Shown here: in pieces, positions 15,250-23,035 of the stretch
Numbering within the stretch: the stretch's first letter is position 1
How the letters are laid out: every line of letters begins with the position of its first letter
From: CBDUXT01 sp965371245
GTDB taxonomy: Bacteria; Planctomycetota; Phycisphaerae; UBA1845
Direction of reading: 5' to 3'
NCBI GenBank assembly: GCA_965371245.1
Contig: CBDUXT010000062.1
Span: forward strand, 1 to 36,347
Length of the DNA stretch: 36,347 bases
Translations under genes and position numbers: made by a program
Notes under the pieces: model-generated
Told to the model about the DNA's origin: nothing
The model's input: only the letters and a program-made list of their open reading frames with translations
The model's database searches: none

Positions 15250-16627
15250 TCGTCTTCTTGGGGAGCTTGGTGGACTCTGGGCGGGGTAGCTTCCGGTTCT
15301 TCCAGTAGATGTCGGCAATTCGGTCCCAGAAGACGACGGAGCCGCGGGCGATGGCATCGACGCGGCGACCGGAGAGAAACACCGAGGGCGTGGTCGTCAC
15401 ACCCAAGGTGTGCGCCAGCCGCGCGTCCTCGGCGATGCGCTCCTCAATTCCGGATGACATCATCGCGTCACTGATCTGCGCGGCGCTGATCCCGATGCTG
15501 GCGGCCATGTCGTCGAGAGTCAGCGGGTGTTGTTTAAACCTCTTCTGATTGGCAAACAGATAGTCGTGGGCTTTCCAGAAGGCGTCGTTACCGCCGACGA
15601 GTCGAACGGCCTCTGCCTGCTTCGCGGCCTCGCACGCCCGGGGGTGCATCTTGGTCTTCGTTTGCGGATTGCAGTCGGCATGGAGCGGGTAGTGCTTGAA
15701 CACCATGTGCAGGTTTCCGCCGAAGAGCGGATCCACGCTGTGTTCGAGGAACCGCGCGACGCGGTTGCACACGGGGCACTCGAAGTCGCTGAACACGATG
15801 AGGTCGAGGGGATGGGTGGTGTCGGTCCCGGTCATCCGCGCCGGGTCGTCGGTGCGAATGGGAATCCTGTGGCCCGGGGCTCGCTGCCAGCTCGCCACCA
15901 GCGTGTCGGCATCTCCCTTGATGCGGTTCACGGCTGTCATGCAGAGGTCGTAGTTCCGCTGGTTCGCGTTCGCGCGTCGCTCGAAGCCGGTCCGCCCGAG
16001 AAGCTGTTGGTTGCCGAACAGTACGAGGAACATCGCCACACCGGTGAGTACTACCAGCCGCGCGGTTGGATGAGCCGGCACCGTGGTCGAGACGGCGTCT
16101 TCGGGTTGCGTGGACTCGCCCGCGGGCATGGGTTTCGGGTTCCGCGGCCACATCAGCACGAGGCTGACCGCGATGAGTGCGTTCAGTGCATGCGTCACCA
16201 TGCACCACGGGCACCATTGGTCGAGTTCGCTGAACATGATCCAGATGTAATAGCCGGAGGATGCCAGCCCGCTGCAGACGAACAACATCGGCAGCAGATG
16301 CAGGAACCGATAGGTGTACGCCGGTCGCCCGATGCCGATCAGCCACACCGACAGAAGCGAGTAGTAGATCAGCCCCAGGAACGCCACCGGAAGGTGAGGC
16401 GTTCCCGCCGGCTCATCGGGCAATCTGGGAGGGAAGTAACTGTAGGGACTGGCGAGGACGGCCGCACAGTTCGCAGCGCCCGCGGTCTCCTCGTCGCTGC
16501 AACCGGCGTCGAACCAACTCGATCCGGAGGAACCCGTCATATGCTTGAGGAAGAGTTTGTAGCTCACGGTGGTGGCCGCCAGTGCAAACACGATTGCCAA
16601 GGCGGGCAGCAGTTTGGATTTGAACAT
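15212..16627 (-). CDS. VKOR-DsbA (thioredoxin-fold) fusion, disulfide-forming protein
   Basis: This is a predicted inner-membrane enzyme pair in one chain. The vitamin K epoxide reductase-like domain reoxidises through quinone, and the DsbA-like domain passes disulfides to exported proteins. The VKOR part (about 1-160) has loop cysteines C43 and C54, several transmembrane helices, and the active CPWC at 139-142. A linker and one more membrane segment (about 190-206) follow. The thioredoxin-like domain has the ECPVC motif (C284/C287) and a cis-proline loop TTTPSVF with P414. Start ATG 16627 is supported by GGGAGG at 16637-16642; the GTG at 16660 is less likely. It has 471 residues. The disulfide role fits the very Cys-rich secreted protein at 34015, although the genes are distant. 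Confidence 0.92.
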   Translation of the reverse strand: MFKSKLLPALAIVFALAATTVSYKLFLKHMTGSSGSSWFDAGCSDEETAGAANCAAVLASPYSYFPPRLPDEPAGTPHLPVAFLGLIYYSLLSVWLIGIGRPAYTYRFLHLLPMLFVCSGLASSGYYIWIMFSELDQWCPWCMVTHALNALIAVSLVLMWPRNPKPMPAGESTQPEDAVSTTVPAHPTARLVVLTGVAMFLVLFGNQQLLGRTGFERRANANQRNYDLCMTAVNRIKGDADTLVASWQRAPGHRIPIRTDDPARMTGTDTTHPLDLIVFSDFECPVCNRVARFLEHSVDPLFGGNLHMVFKHYPLHADCNPQTKTKMHPRACEAAKQAEAVRLVGGNDAFWKAHDYLFANQKRFKQHPLTLDDMAASIGISAAQISDAMMSSGIEERIAEDARLAHTLGVTTTPSVFLSGRRVDAIARGSVVFWDRIADIYWKNRKLPRPESTKLPKKTITPGSPGPKAAP

Positions 16628-16636
16628 GTCGGGATA

Positions 16637-16642
16637 CCTCCC
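16637..16642 (-). promoter_or_regulatory. Ribosome binding site deciding the VKOR-DsbA start
   Basis: GGGAGG on the minus strand lies 9 bp before the ATG at 16627. Confidence 0.7.
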
Positions 16643-16746
16643 ACAACGCTGGAGCAGCACAGCTCAGATCGCCGCCGTATACCGGTTGCGTACCGGATGC
16701 TACGTGCGGTGCCAAGCCGAGGGCTGAACCCGGCTTGTAACGAGAC

Positions 16747-17967
16747 TCACGCTGAAGGATCGAGAGCGAGCCGCAATGCATCTTCCGCGGCCGCGATGGT
16801 CCGGTCAATCTGCTCGTCGGTGTGGGCGGCGGACAGAAAAAGCGCGGACGCCGGAGAGGTCGGAAAGAGCACGCCGCGGTCCAACATCGCCCGATGGAAG
16901 CGGGCGAACAGCGCCGAATCGAAGGGACCGTCCGATTGGCCATCGCCGGCGGACCCGTTCAGGAAGAACATGCCCACGATACTTGCCAGATGTACGTGGC
17001 GCGCCGCAACGCCCGCGGCGTCGGTCGCGCGTCGAAGCCCGTCGTGTAGCCGCGTGGCCTGGGCGTCCACGGCGTCATGGAAGCCTGACTCGCCCAGGGC
17101 TTGCAGGGTGACGATTCCGGCGGCGACCGCGAGTTGCAGGCCGACCATCGACGGTGCGGTCGCCGGGGCGGAGACCATCAGTTCTCGCCGGCCTCCGAAC
17201 GCCCCGAGCGGAAGCCCGCCGCCGAGCACCTCACCCAACACCGACAGGTCTGGCGAAACGGTGTCCTCGCCGGTCGGGTCGGACGGTTCCAGGCGGAACC
17301 CGGTCAACGACTCGTCGAAAATCAGCACGCATCCGTTCTGGTTACAGATCGAGCGCAGGGTTTGCAGGAATCGAGCATCGATCGCGGCCAGCCCGTGGCG
17401 GCAGGCGATCGGTTCCACGACCACCGCGGCAATCGATGAGCCGTGGTCCTGGAAAACCCGCTCAGCCGCGGCAGAGTCGTTGTAGGGGACGACCAATGGA
17501 TCAATGACGGGTGCGTGACATTTGCCACATGCGACGACGCGCGACCGCCCGGTCGATCGCGCCGCCAGCGCCACGGCATGCAGCATCGCTTCCGTGCTTG
17601 AGGCGCTGAAGCGAAGCATCTGGATTCCGGGAAGTCGACTGACAATCAGCTCGGCCAGGCGAACCTCGGGCTCGGAGGGGCAGGCGAGGCTCAGGCCCTT
17701 GGGCGCCGCCTTGTTGATCGCCACGACGACGCGCTCGTCGGCGTGCCCGAGCAGGACAGAGCCCTGACCCAAGTCGTAGTCCAGGTATTCGTTGCCGTCG
17801 ATGTCGGTGGCCACGGCGCCGACAGCCCGAGCGAGCACGGGGGCGGCGCCGAGACTCGGCAGATGGACTACCGGAAGCAAGGCCGATGCGGTTCGTTGGA
17901 CGGCCGACGATCGGGCGAAGCGCCGAGCGGTTTGATCCAGATCGGCGGACTTGGTTGATGATTCCAT
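16747..17967 (-). CDS. Class III aminotransferase (GSAM-like) lacking the PLP lysine
   Basis: The fold is that of PLP class III aminotransferases, closest in pattern to glutamate-1-semialdehyde aminomutase (GSAM). Visible blocks are DIDGNEYLDYDLGQGSVLLGH, SSTEAMLHAVALAAR (phosphate-binding region), VVVEPIACRHGL, and IFDESLTGFR with the cofactor-N1 aspartate at 218. PDLSVLGEVLGGGLPLGAFGG follows at 239-259. In active GSAM-type enzymes the residue before VLGGG or IIGGG is the Schiff-base lysine (GK); here it is E246 (codon GAG). The usual YHGH motif is replaced by CGKCHAP, and TLSGNP by SMVGLQ. It may be a pseudoenzyme or have a different chemistry. Start ATG 17967 has a strong AAGGAGG 6 bp upstream. 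It has 406 residues. Downstream (119 bp) on the same strand is the VKOR fusion; panB is divergent. Confidence 0.85.
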   Translation of the reverse strand: MESSTKSADLDQTARRFARSSAVQRTASALLPVVHLPSLGAAPVLARAVGAVATDIDGNEYLDYDLGQGSVLLGHADERVVVAINKAAPKGLSLACPSEPEVRLAELIVSRLPGIQMLRFSASSTEAMLHAVALAARSTGRSRVVACGKCHAPVIDPLVVPYNDSAAAERVFQDHGSSIAAVVVEPIACRHGLAAIDARFLQTLRSICNQNGCVLIFDESLTGFRLEPSDPTGEDTVSPDLSVLGEVLGGGLPLGAFGGRRELMVSAPATAPSMVGLQLAVAAGIVTLQALGESGFHDAVDAQATRLHDGLRRATDAAGVAARHVHLASIVGMFFLNGSAGDGQSDGPFDSALFARFHRAMLDRGVLFPTSPASALFLSAAHTDEQIDRTIAAAEDALRLALDPSA

Positions 17968-17973
17968 ACGGAT

Positions 17974-17980
17974 CCTCCTT
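17974..17980 (-). promoter_or_regulatory. Strong ribosome binding site of the aminotransferase-like gene
   Basis: AAGGAGG on the minus strand lies 6 bp before the ATG at 17967. It fixes the start and argues that the gene is well translated, not decayed. Confidence 0.8.
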
Positions 17981-18223
17981 GCGATAGCCACTCGATTCGC
18001 TGGGCGAGCCGTGTTTGCGGACAACGTCGTATCGTGCGCCGACCAACACGGCAAGGTGCCATCGGCCCAACTCCGCGATCAGAATCGGATGCCCGGTGAT
18101 CGGTACGTGAGTGGAACCGCGGCGGCGGAAGCGGCTGACACGAGCGGTCTTCCGCTGGCGGGCGGTATACAAAGTACACAAACCCGGCCTGGCGCGTTCA
18201 GACCCGCGTTTTGGGGCGGTCGC

Positions 18224-18252
18224 TTGCCCAGGCGAGAGGGATTGCCTATCCT
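18224..18252 (+). promoter_or_regulatory. Candidate promoter of panB
   Basis: TTGCCC (18224-18229) and TATCCT (18247-18252) are spaced 17 bp. The panB ATG is only 8 bp after the -10 box, so a transcript from here would be leaderless or nearly so. This is weak evidence, by eye. Confidence 0.25.
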
Positions 18253-18260
18253 GTGAAATA

Positions 18261-19124
18261 ATGCAGCGGACCAGCAAGATCACAATCAGCACGTTGCGCG
18301 CTCGGAAACGCGAAGGGCAAAAAGTTTCCATGCTGACGTGCTACGACTTCCCGACCGCCAAACTCATGCAGGAGGCGCAGGTCGATTCGCTTCTGGTCGG
18401 CGATACCTACGCCGAGGTCTGTCTGGGGCACCCGACGACGCTGCCGGCCACCGTAGATCATATGGTCACCATCACCGAGGCGGTTCGGCGCGGCGCCCCG
18501 TGTGTGTACCTCGTTGGTGACATGCCGTACCTGAGCTATCAAGTCTGCCCCGAGGACGCGATCCGTAATGCCGGGCGGTTCATGGCGGAGGCGGGATGCG
18601 ATTGCGTGAAGATCGAGGTGGACCGCCGGCTGGTCAAGACGGTTGAGGCGATGTCCGCTGCCACTATCCCGGTCATGGCGCACCTAGGGCTCAGACCGCA
18701 ATCGATTCAACGGCTGGGTGGATACAAAATTCAAGGCAAGCAGGCCGCCGATGCGCAGCGCTTGATTGAAGACGCCAAGATGATGGAGGAGGCGGGCGCG
18801 ATCGCACTACTGCTGGAGGCCGTTCCCGCCGAAGTGGCCGGAATCATCGCGGAGTCAACGGAGTTGCCGGTGATTGGGATCGTGTCCGGTCCGGATTGTG
18901 ACGGGCAAGTGGTGGTGTTGCACGATATGGTCGGGTATGGCGGCGGTCATCCTCCGCGGTCGGTGAAACAGTACGCGCGGCTCTACGACGAGCTGACGCG
19001 GGCGTTCAAGGCCTACGTCAAGGATGTCGCGGATCGGGCCTTCCCGACCGAGGCACAATGCGTCCGGATGGATGCGACCGAATTGGATCGCCTGAACAAG
19101 GCGCTCGGCAGGCAGATCTCCTAG
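18261..19124 (+). CDS. panB: 3-methyl-2-oxobutanoate hydroxymethyltransferase PanB
   Basis: PanB adds a hydroxymethyl group from methylene-tetrahydrofolate to 2-ketoisovalerate to give ketopantoate, the first committed step to pantothenate and CoA. It is a cytoplasmic (beta/alpha)8-barrel. Family motifs are visible: SMLTCYDFPTAKLMQEAQVDSLLVGDT (metal ligand Asp in VGDT), LGHPTTLPATVDHMVTITEAV, VYLVGDMPYLSYQV, KIEVD, VMAHLGLRPQS, the GGYKIQGK loop, LLLEAVP and PVIGIVSGPDCDGQVVVLHDMVG. It has 287 residues, a normal size. ATG 18261 aligns with the family start; the longer open frame upstream has no PanB similarity. No panC or panD is nearby. DUF151 and GHMP kinase genes follow on the same strand. 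Confidence 0.95.
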   Translation: MQRTSKITISTLRARKREGQKVSMLTCYDFPTAKLMQEAQVDSLLVGDTYAEVCLGHPTTLPATVDHMVTITEAVRRGAPCVYLVGDMPYLSYQVCPEDAIRNAGRFMAEAGCDCVKIEVDRRLVKTVEAMSAATIPVMAHLGLRPQSIQRLGGYKIQGKQAADAQRLIEDAKMMEEAGAIALLLEAVPAEVAGIIAESTELPVIGIVSGPDCDGQVVVLHDMVGYGGGHPPRSVKQYARLYDELTRAFKAYVKDVADRAFPTEAQCVRMDATELDRLNKALGRQIS

Positions 19125-19242
19125 GGCGTGAATCATCGTCCCGGTTTGTGTATACTGTACATCGACCCGTTGCGGCCGTCGATGCGATGGGCTCCTTGAC
19201 AGCGAAGGTGCAGCCGATAGCGTTGCCTGCTGGATCGGTGGA

Positions 19243-19650
19243 ATGTTCGTCATGCTTGTGAAGATGGCACTGGCACGGATCGTGATTGTCGATTCCGATG
19301 AAGAGAAGATGTCGATGATCGTCCTTCGTGAAGTCGATGGCGACCGCGCCTTCCCGATTCTGATCGGCATCCACGAGGCGTACGCGATCGATCGTCGTAC
19401 CAAACGCACGGTGTTACAGCGACCGATGACCCACGATTTGATCGAACGGATGATCAGCCAGGTGGATTGCGACCTGGAACAAATCGTCATCAGTGAATTG
19501 CGCGACTCGACGTTTTATGCGAAGCTGGTCCTGCGGCAACGCGAGGAGGTCATCGAGATCGACTCGCGACCATCCGACGCCATTGCCGTCGGCGCGGGAA
19601 CCGACACACCGATCTTCGTGGACGAGTCCGTGCTCAGAGAAGTGTGCTAA
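19243..19650 (+). CDS. Bifunctional nuclease family protein (DUF151)
   Basis: This small cytoplasmic protein of the BFN/DUF151 family has been associated with DNase/RNase activity in plants and bacteria. The pattern is LARIVIVDSDEEKMSMIVLREVDGDRAFPILIGIHEAYAIDR, then RPMTHDLIERMISQVDCDLEQIVISELRDSTFYAKLVLRQ and a terminal VIEIDSRPSDAIAVGAGTDTPIFVDE; the last block is the most conserved in the family. It has 135 residues from ATG 19243. ATGs at 19252 and 19264 are also possible, and GGTGGA (ending at 19242) sits better for 19252. It lies 118 bp after panB, with a perfect TTGACA at 19196-19201 in the gap, so it may have its own promoter. Confidence 0.88.
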   Translation: MFVMLVKMALARIVIVDSDEEKMSMIVLREVDGDRAFPILIGIHEAYAIDRRTKRTVLQRPMTHDLIERMISQVDCDLEQIVISELRDSTFYAKLVLRQREEVIEIDSRPSDAIAVGAGTDTPIFVDESVLREVC

Positions 19651-19684
19651 CTGACGTGTTCATTGTGGCAGCCGGGTGGGCCAG

Positions 19685-21145
19685 ATGAAGGTGGAATCTG
19701 ACACGACCGCCGTACGAGCCAACGCGGTTCCGCCGGTGAGTGCTGCGGCGGCGTGCGACGATTGGGCCTCGTCGCCTCTGGTCCGCGAGATACTTAAGTG
19801 CCTGCCCGATGGCGCGCCGCGCTTCGTTGCCCGCGCTCCGGGACGCCTGGACGTGATGGGCGGACTGGGAGGCTACACCGGTTCGCTCGTCGCGAACCTC
19901 CCCCTTGCCGAACACGTCGTCGTCGGCGTTCAGCCGTGCGACAGCGGCGAACTCTCGATTGCATTCGTCGGCCCCGCAGGCCGCGACGGTCATCCGCCGG
20001 TGACCATGCCCTTGTCGTTACTCTTTGATGCAGGCAAGAGCCCCGTTGCCGCCCGGGCCGGGCGGGCGCTGCTCGGCGACGGGCACTCGGACTTGATCCA
20101 CTGCGCCCTCGGCGCGATTGTTGAGGCTCTGCGCGACGGAATGATTGTCGGGCTCAACGGTGGTCTGCGAGCCGCGATTTCATCGACGCTTCAGGATCTT
20201 TCCGACGTCGGTGCCGCCGCCGCCGCGGCGGCGGCCACACTGGTGGCGCTGGCGGGCGCCTATGACGTGGCCCTGGACGTCACCCGCGTGGCGACCATCT
20301 GTCAGACGGTGCAATCCGACTGGCTCGACGCCCCGATGGGCACCGCGGACGCGGCCGGTGTCTTGCTAGGTCGCAAGGACTCGCTGCTACAAGTCAAGTG
20401 TGATCCATGCACGCAGATCGGCATGATCGATCTTCCGGACAACCTAGCGCTGTTGGGGATCGATTGCGGCGCCCTCTGTTCGGAGGCGGCCCTGAAGTTT
20501 CGGCGAGTGCGTACGGCCAGCTTCATGGGGTGCGCGCTGATCGATCGCATCATCCGCTATGAGGGTGTCGATGACCTTCAGTGGGACGGACATCTCTCGC
20601 GCGTATCCGTGACCGACTACGTGGAGCGGTTCCGCGATCGGCTACCCACGAAGCTGCGTGGAAGCGAATTCCTGGAGCGGTTCGGGGAATCCGGCGACCC
20701 GCACACCATGATCGAAGCGGGCTTCGTCTACAAGATCCGCTCTCGGACGGAACACCATATTTACGAACACGCCCGGGTCTTCCAGTTTGTCCAGTGCCTC
20801 TCTCGGGCGATCCGTAACAACGACGACCGCGCGCTGACCGAGGCCGGTGAACTCATGTACGCCTCGCACTGGAGCTACGGGCAGCGTTGCGGACTCGGCA
20901 GCGTCGAGACCGACGTGCTCGTAACCCTCCTCCGCAAGCACGGCCTCGAGTCCGGCATCTTCGGCGCCAAAGTGGGCGGCGGGGGTTGCGGTGGGTGCGT
21001 GACCGTGTTGATGCGATCGACCGAGCGTGCCATGAACGCAGTCGAGGACGCGATACAGGTCTATCAGACGCGTTTGAACAAGCGGGCCACACTCATGCGC
21101 GGATCGTCACCAGGGGCGGCTGCCAGCGGCGTCCGCCGGCTATAG
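19685..21145 (+). CDS. GHMP kinase, L-arabinokinase/galactokinase type
   Basis: This is a predicted ATP-dependent sugar kinase. The N-terminal signature APGRLDVMGGLGGYTGSLV (51-69) replaces the galactokinase GRVNLIGEHTDY. The ATP phosphate loop usually reads PxGxGLSSSAA; here it is DLSDVGAAAAAAAATL, with eight consecutive alanines at 177-184. Catalytic Asp D222 is in APMGTADAAG. The C-terminal GHMP motif is GAKVGGGGCGGC (427-438). The middle segment (SEFLERFGESGDPHTMIEAG, then RTEHHIYEHARVFQF, then RCGLGSVETD) matches my recollection of the kinase half of plant L-arabinokinase better than galactokinase. I chose ATG 19685 with GGGTGGG upstream; GTG 19676 adds three residues. It follows the DUF151 gene by 34 bp, so they are probably co-transcribed. 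Confidence 0.85.
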   Translation: MKVESDTTAVRANAVPPVSAAAACDDWASSPLVREILKCLPDGAPRFVARAPGRLDVMGGLGGYTGSLVANLPLAEHVVVGVQPCDSGELSIAFVGPAGRDGHPPVTMPLSLLFDAGKSPVAARAGRALLGDGHSDLIHCALGAIVEALRDGMIVGLNGGLRAAISSTLQDLSDVGAAAAAAAATLVALAGAYDVALDVTRVATICQTVQSDWLDAPMGTADAAGVLLGRKDSLLQVKCDPCTQIGMIDLPDNLALLGIDCGALCSEAALKFRRVRTASFMGCALIDRIIRYEGVDDLQWDGHLSRVSVTDYVERFRDRLPTKLRGSEFLERFGESGDPHTMIEAGFVYKIRSRTEHHIYEHARVFQFVQCLSRAIRNNDDRALTEAGELMYASHWSYGQRCGLGSVETDVLVTLLRKHGLESGIFGAKVGGGGCGGCVTVLMRSTERAMNAVEDAIQVYQTRLNKRATLMRGSSPGAAASGVRRL

Positions 21146-21156
21146 CAGCCCGTTGA

Positions 21157-21675
21157 AACGAAATACGCATCTTCCCGGCGCCGGGCGCCGAGCTCGACGC
21201 GCTTGCTGCCTCGATCGCCGCGCGCCACCCAGACATGACCACACTCACGACGCAGCGCGGTGAGACGGCCGAGCACGCTATGCATGCGACACTGCGCGAT
21301 CACCGCCGGGTCCTGTACATGGTGACGGGCGTCGTGATTGCGGTGAGCGTTCTGATCTGGTCGTACATCAATGGAAGCGAACGCCGCCTCGAGTTAGCCA
21401 CGCTCGTGGCCGTCGGTGGCTCCGCCCGGACGATGGTGTCGATGATCTTGACCCGCGGCGCTCTTCTCGGCTTCTTTGGCGCAGTGTTGGGATTCCTGGC
21501 GGGCTTGGCTATTAGCCTAGGACAGGACCTTGACTCGACGATTCGCATCCTTCCAGCCCTCGACCTCGCCGGAATCATCATTGTTACGACCACGATACTG
21601 TCCGCCGCCGGGGCGCTGCCAGCCGCAGGGCTTGTGGCGGCTCAAGACCCTGTCAAGGCGCTGCAGGACGCCTGA
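21157..21675 (+). pseudogene. 5'-truncated FtsX/MacB-type ABC permease remnant
   Basis: The frame is open from 21157, just after an in-frame TGA at 21154, and codes EIRIFPAPGAELDALAAS..., resembling the end of a MacB-type periplasmic domain. Three membrane segments follow: VLYMVTGVVIAVSVLIW, GALLGFFGAVLGFLAGLAI and LAGIIIVTTTILSAAGALP. It carries the typical ERRLELATLVAVGGSARTM cytoplasmic loop and an AAGLVAAQDPVKAL end. The first transmembrane helix and most of the periplasmic domain are missing, as is any ATPase partner. The first ATG is at 21235, so a 146-residue product could still be made. The break falls within about 10 bp of the GHMP kinase stop, so I read it as a recombination remnant at the left edge of the metal island. 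Confidence 0.75.
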
Positions 21676-21964
21676 TTGGCGGAGGCCCACGCCCAAGCCG
21701 ACACACCGATTCTTTGGGTACCCTGGGGCAGCCGTACCGCGGAGCCGGATCCGGAAGAACACCGCCGCCGAGGAAGCCTTTCCACAGGCCGGAAGAAACC
21801 TGGACCCTGCGGCATCTAATCGGTAAGGCCGGTCGCGGCTGAAGGCTCGACTCGTCGTGAGTCGGGCGGTGAGACCGGTGGTTCGGGTTGGGCCGCAAAC
21901 GTAGAAGCTCAATGTGATCGGCTACCGGATCGTACGGTCCAGGCTCATTCAGGAGATTGTGAAG
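21676..21964. other. Intergenic leader of the metal-resistance operon
   Basis: I see no gene here. The stretch separates the permease remnant from the first metal-binding gene and must hold the operon promoter. I could not identify convincing boxes or a regulator operator, and no MerR- or CueR-like gene lies beside it. Confidence 0.4.
21951..21955 (+). promoter_or_regulatory. Ribosome binding site deciding the metal-binding protein start
   Basis: AGGAG lies 9 bp before the ATG at 21965. It favours that start, which also gives a clean signal peptide, over a GTG at 21914. Confidence 0.65.
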
Positions 21965-22723
21965 ATGAAAAGTATGGTGAAGGCGATGATGTTGTCCGGC
22001 GCGGTGGTCTTTGGACTCGGCGTGAACCCCGTGTCTGCGCAGCATGAACATGGCGAACACGAGCATGCAGCCCAGGAGCATGGCGAGGAAGCGGGACATT
22101 CGGACGAAAGGGCTGAGGTGCATGGCGGCGCGGTCACGATGTCGAAGGAGTTCCACGTCGAGACGGTGTTCTTGGTGGATCAGGTCCGTCTCTACCTGTA
22201 CGACGGCTCGCAGAACCCGATGCAGGTCAAGCACTGGAAGAACGGCGTGGTAGGGGCGACGGGCGTGGTCGATTACCGTGACCGCGGACGCGGAACAACA
22301 ACGCTGAAGTTTGTTCGCGCCAAGCCGGACGGCTACGCCTGCCCGATGTGTGCCGGTCAGGAATCGAGCAAGCCCGGCAAGTGCGGCAAGTGCGGCATGA
22401 ATCTAGCGAAGAAAGATGTCCCGGATGGCACACTTTGGTCGTGCCCGATGCATCCCGACGAAAACGGCAAAGCAGCGGGCAAATGCGACGATTGCGGTAT
22501 GAATCTCACGCCACAGGATTTTCTTGTCGCCGCGGCGGATCTTTCCGGCCTGAAAGCGGGCGATGCAAAAGTCACTTTCAACTTGAAGAATCTTCCCGGC
22601 AAGAGTGAACGGACGCTCCGGTTCACAGAGAAATTCGCTCCGGGCAAGATGCATGAGGAGCATGAGGAAGGCGAACAGGGGCACGGTGATCATGGTCATG
22701 GCGGCCACGACCACGGTCACTGA
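21965..22723 (+). CDS. Secreted His-rich heavy-metal-binding protein with two HMBD motifs
   Basis: This is a predicted periplasmic metal chaperone or buffer. The signal peptide covers residues 1-25 (MKSMVKAMM...NPVSA, cut before QHEH). A His/Glu-rich stretch (26-55) follows, then a ~65-residue beta-rich segment. There are two heavy-metal-binding domains of the YHS-like/HMBD type: CPMC with KCGKCGMNL (126-147) and CPMH with KCDDCGMNL (160-181). After another beta-rich part the protein ends in a His-rich tail (HGDHGHGGHDHGH). This layout fits capture of Cu, Ag or Zn. It is the first gene of the efflux cluster and lies 105 bp before the 68-residue gene. The exact metal is not decidable from the sequence. 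Confidence 0.88.
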   Translation: MKSMVKAMMLSGAVVFGLGVNPVSAQHEHGEHEHAAQEHGEEAGHSDERAEVHGGAVTMSKEFHVETVFLVDQVRLYLYDGSQNPMQVKHWKNGVVGATGVVDYRDRGRGTTTLKFVRAKPDGYACPMCAGQESSKPGKCGKCGMNLAKKDVPDGTLWSCPMHPDENGKAAGKCDDCGMNLTPQDFLVAAADLSGLKAGDAKVTFNLKNLPGKSERTLRFTEKFAPGKMHEEHEEGEQGHGDHGHGGHDHGH

Positions 22724-22828
22724 TGATTGGAGCGACTGTAATCGCTTGATCCAACTCGTTTTGCTCGGGCATTCAGCTTCACGCCATGCGTTGCAGCGGC
22801 GCATCGTGAACATCGTGGATCGTATCTG

Positions 22829-23035
22829 ATGAAAGAGCCGGAACCGTCCAGAAGAAGATTCCTCGCGCGCGTCGTGGTGGCTTTGAACGCCGTCGCTGCG
22901 ATGGCCGTTGCCACGGCTATCGGTATTATGCTTCCCGAAGACGCCGAAGCAGTGCGGGCGGCCCTTGAAAGTTCCAAGCGACGTGCTCGCCGACTCAAAG
23001 GCGTCTTCCTAGGGGAGGCTACTTCGAATGGATAA
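22829..23035 (+). CDS. Small protein with twin-arginine-like N-terminus
   Basis: This is a 68-residue protein of unknown function. The N-terminus SRRRFLARVVVALNAVAAMAVATAIGIML (about 7-35) looks like a twin-arginine signal or anchor. Short Rieske-type or reductase subunits begin this way, but no cofactor motif follows. The remainder (36-68) is a short charged helix (AVRAALESSKRRARRLK). It overlaps the TolC-family start by 8 bp, suggesting translational coupling within the metal operon. It may be a membrane-anchored accessory peptide or a truncated gene. Confidence 0.6.
   Translation: MKEPEPSRRRFLARVVVALNAVAAMAVATAIGIMLPEDAEAVRAALESSKRRARRLKGVFLGEATSNG
23012..23018 (+). promoter_or_regulatory. 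Ribosome binding site of the TolC-family gene
   Basis: GGGGAGG lies 9 bp before the ATG at 23028, inside the 3' end of the preceding small gene. Confidence 0.7.

Noticed and set aside
18111..18260. Upstream extension of panB
   Set aside because: The additional residues (MEPRRRKRLTR...) do not match PanB and fall in the divergent promoter region; ATG 18261 aligns with the family start.
21676..21964. Metal-responsive MerR-type operator before the metal operon
   Set aside because: I looked for a dyad between widely spaced -35/-10 boxes (19-20 bp) and found none convincing; no MerR/CueR gene lies beside it.
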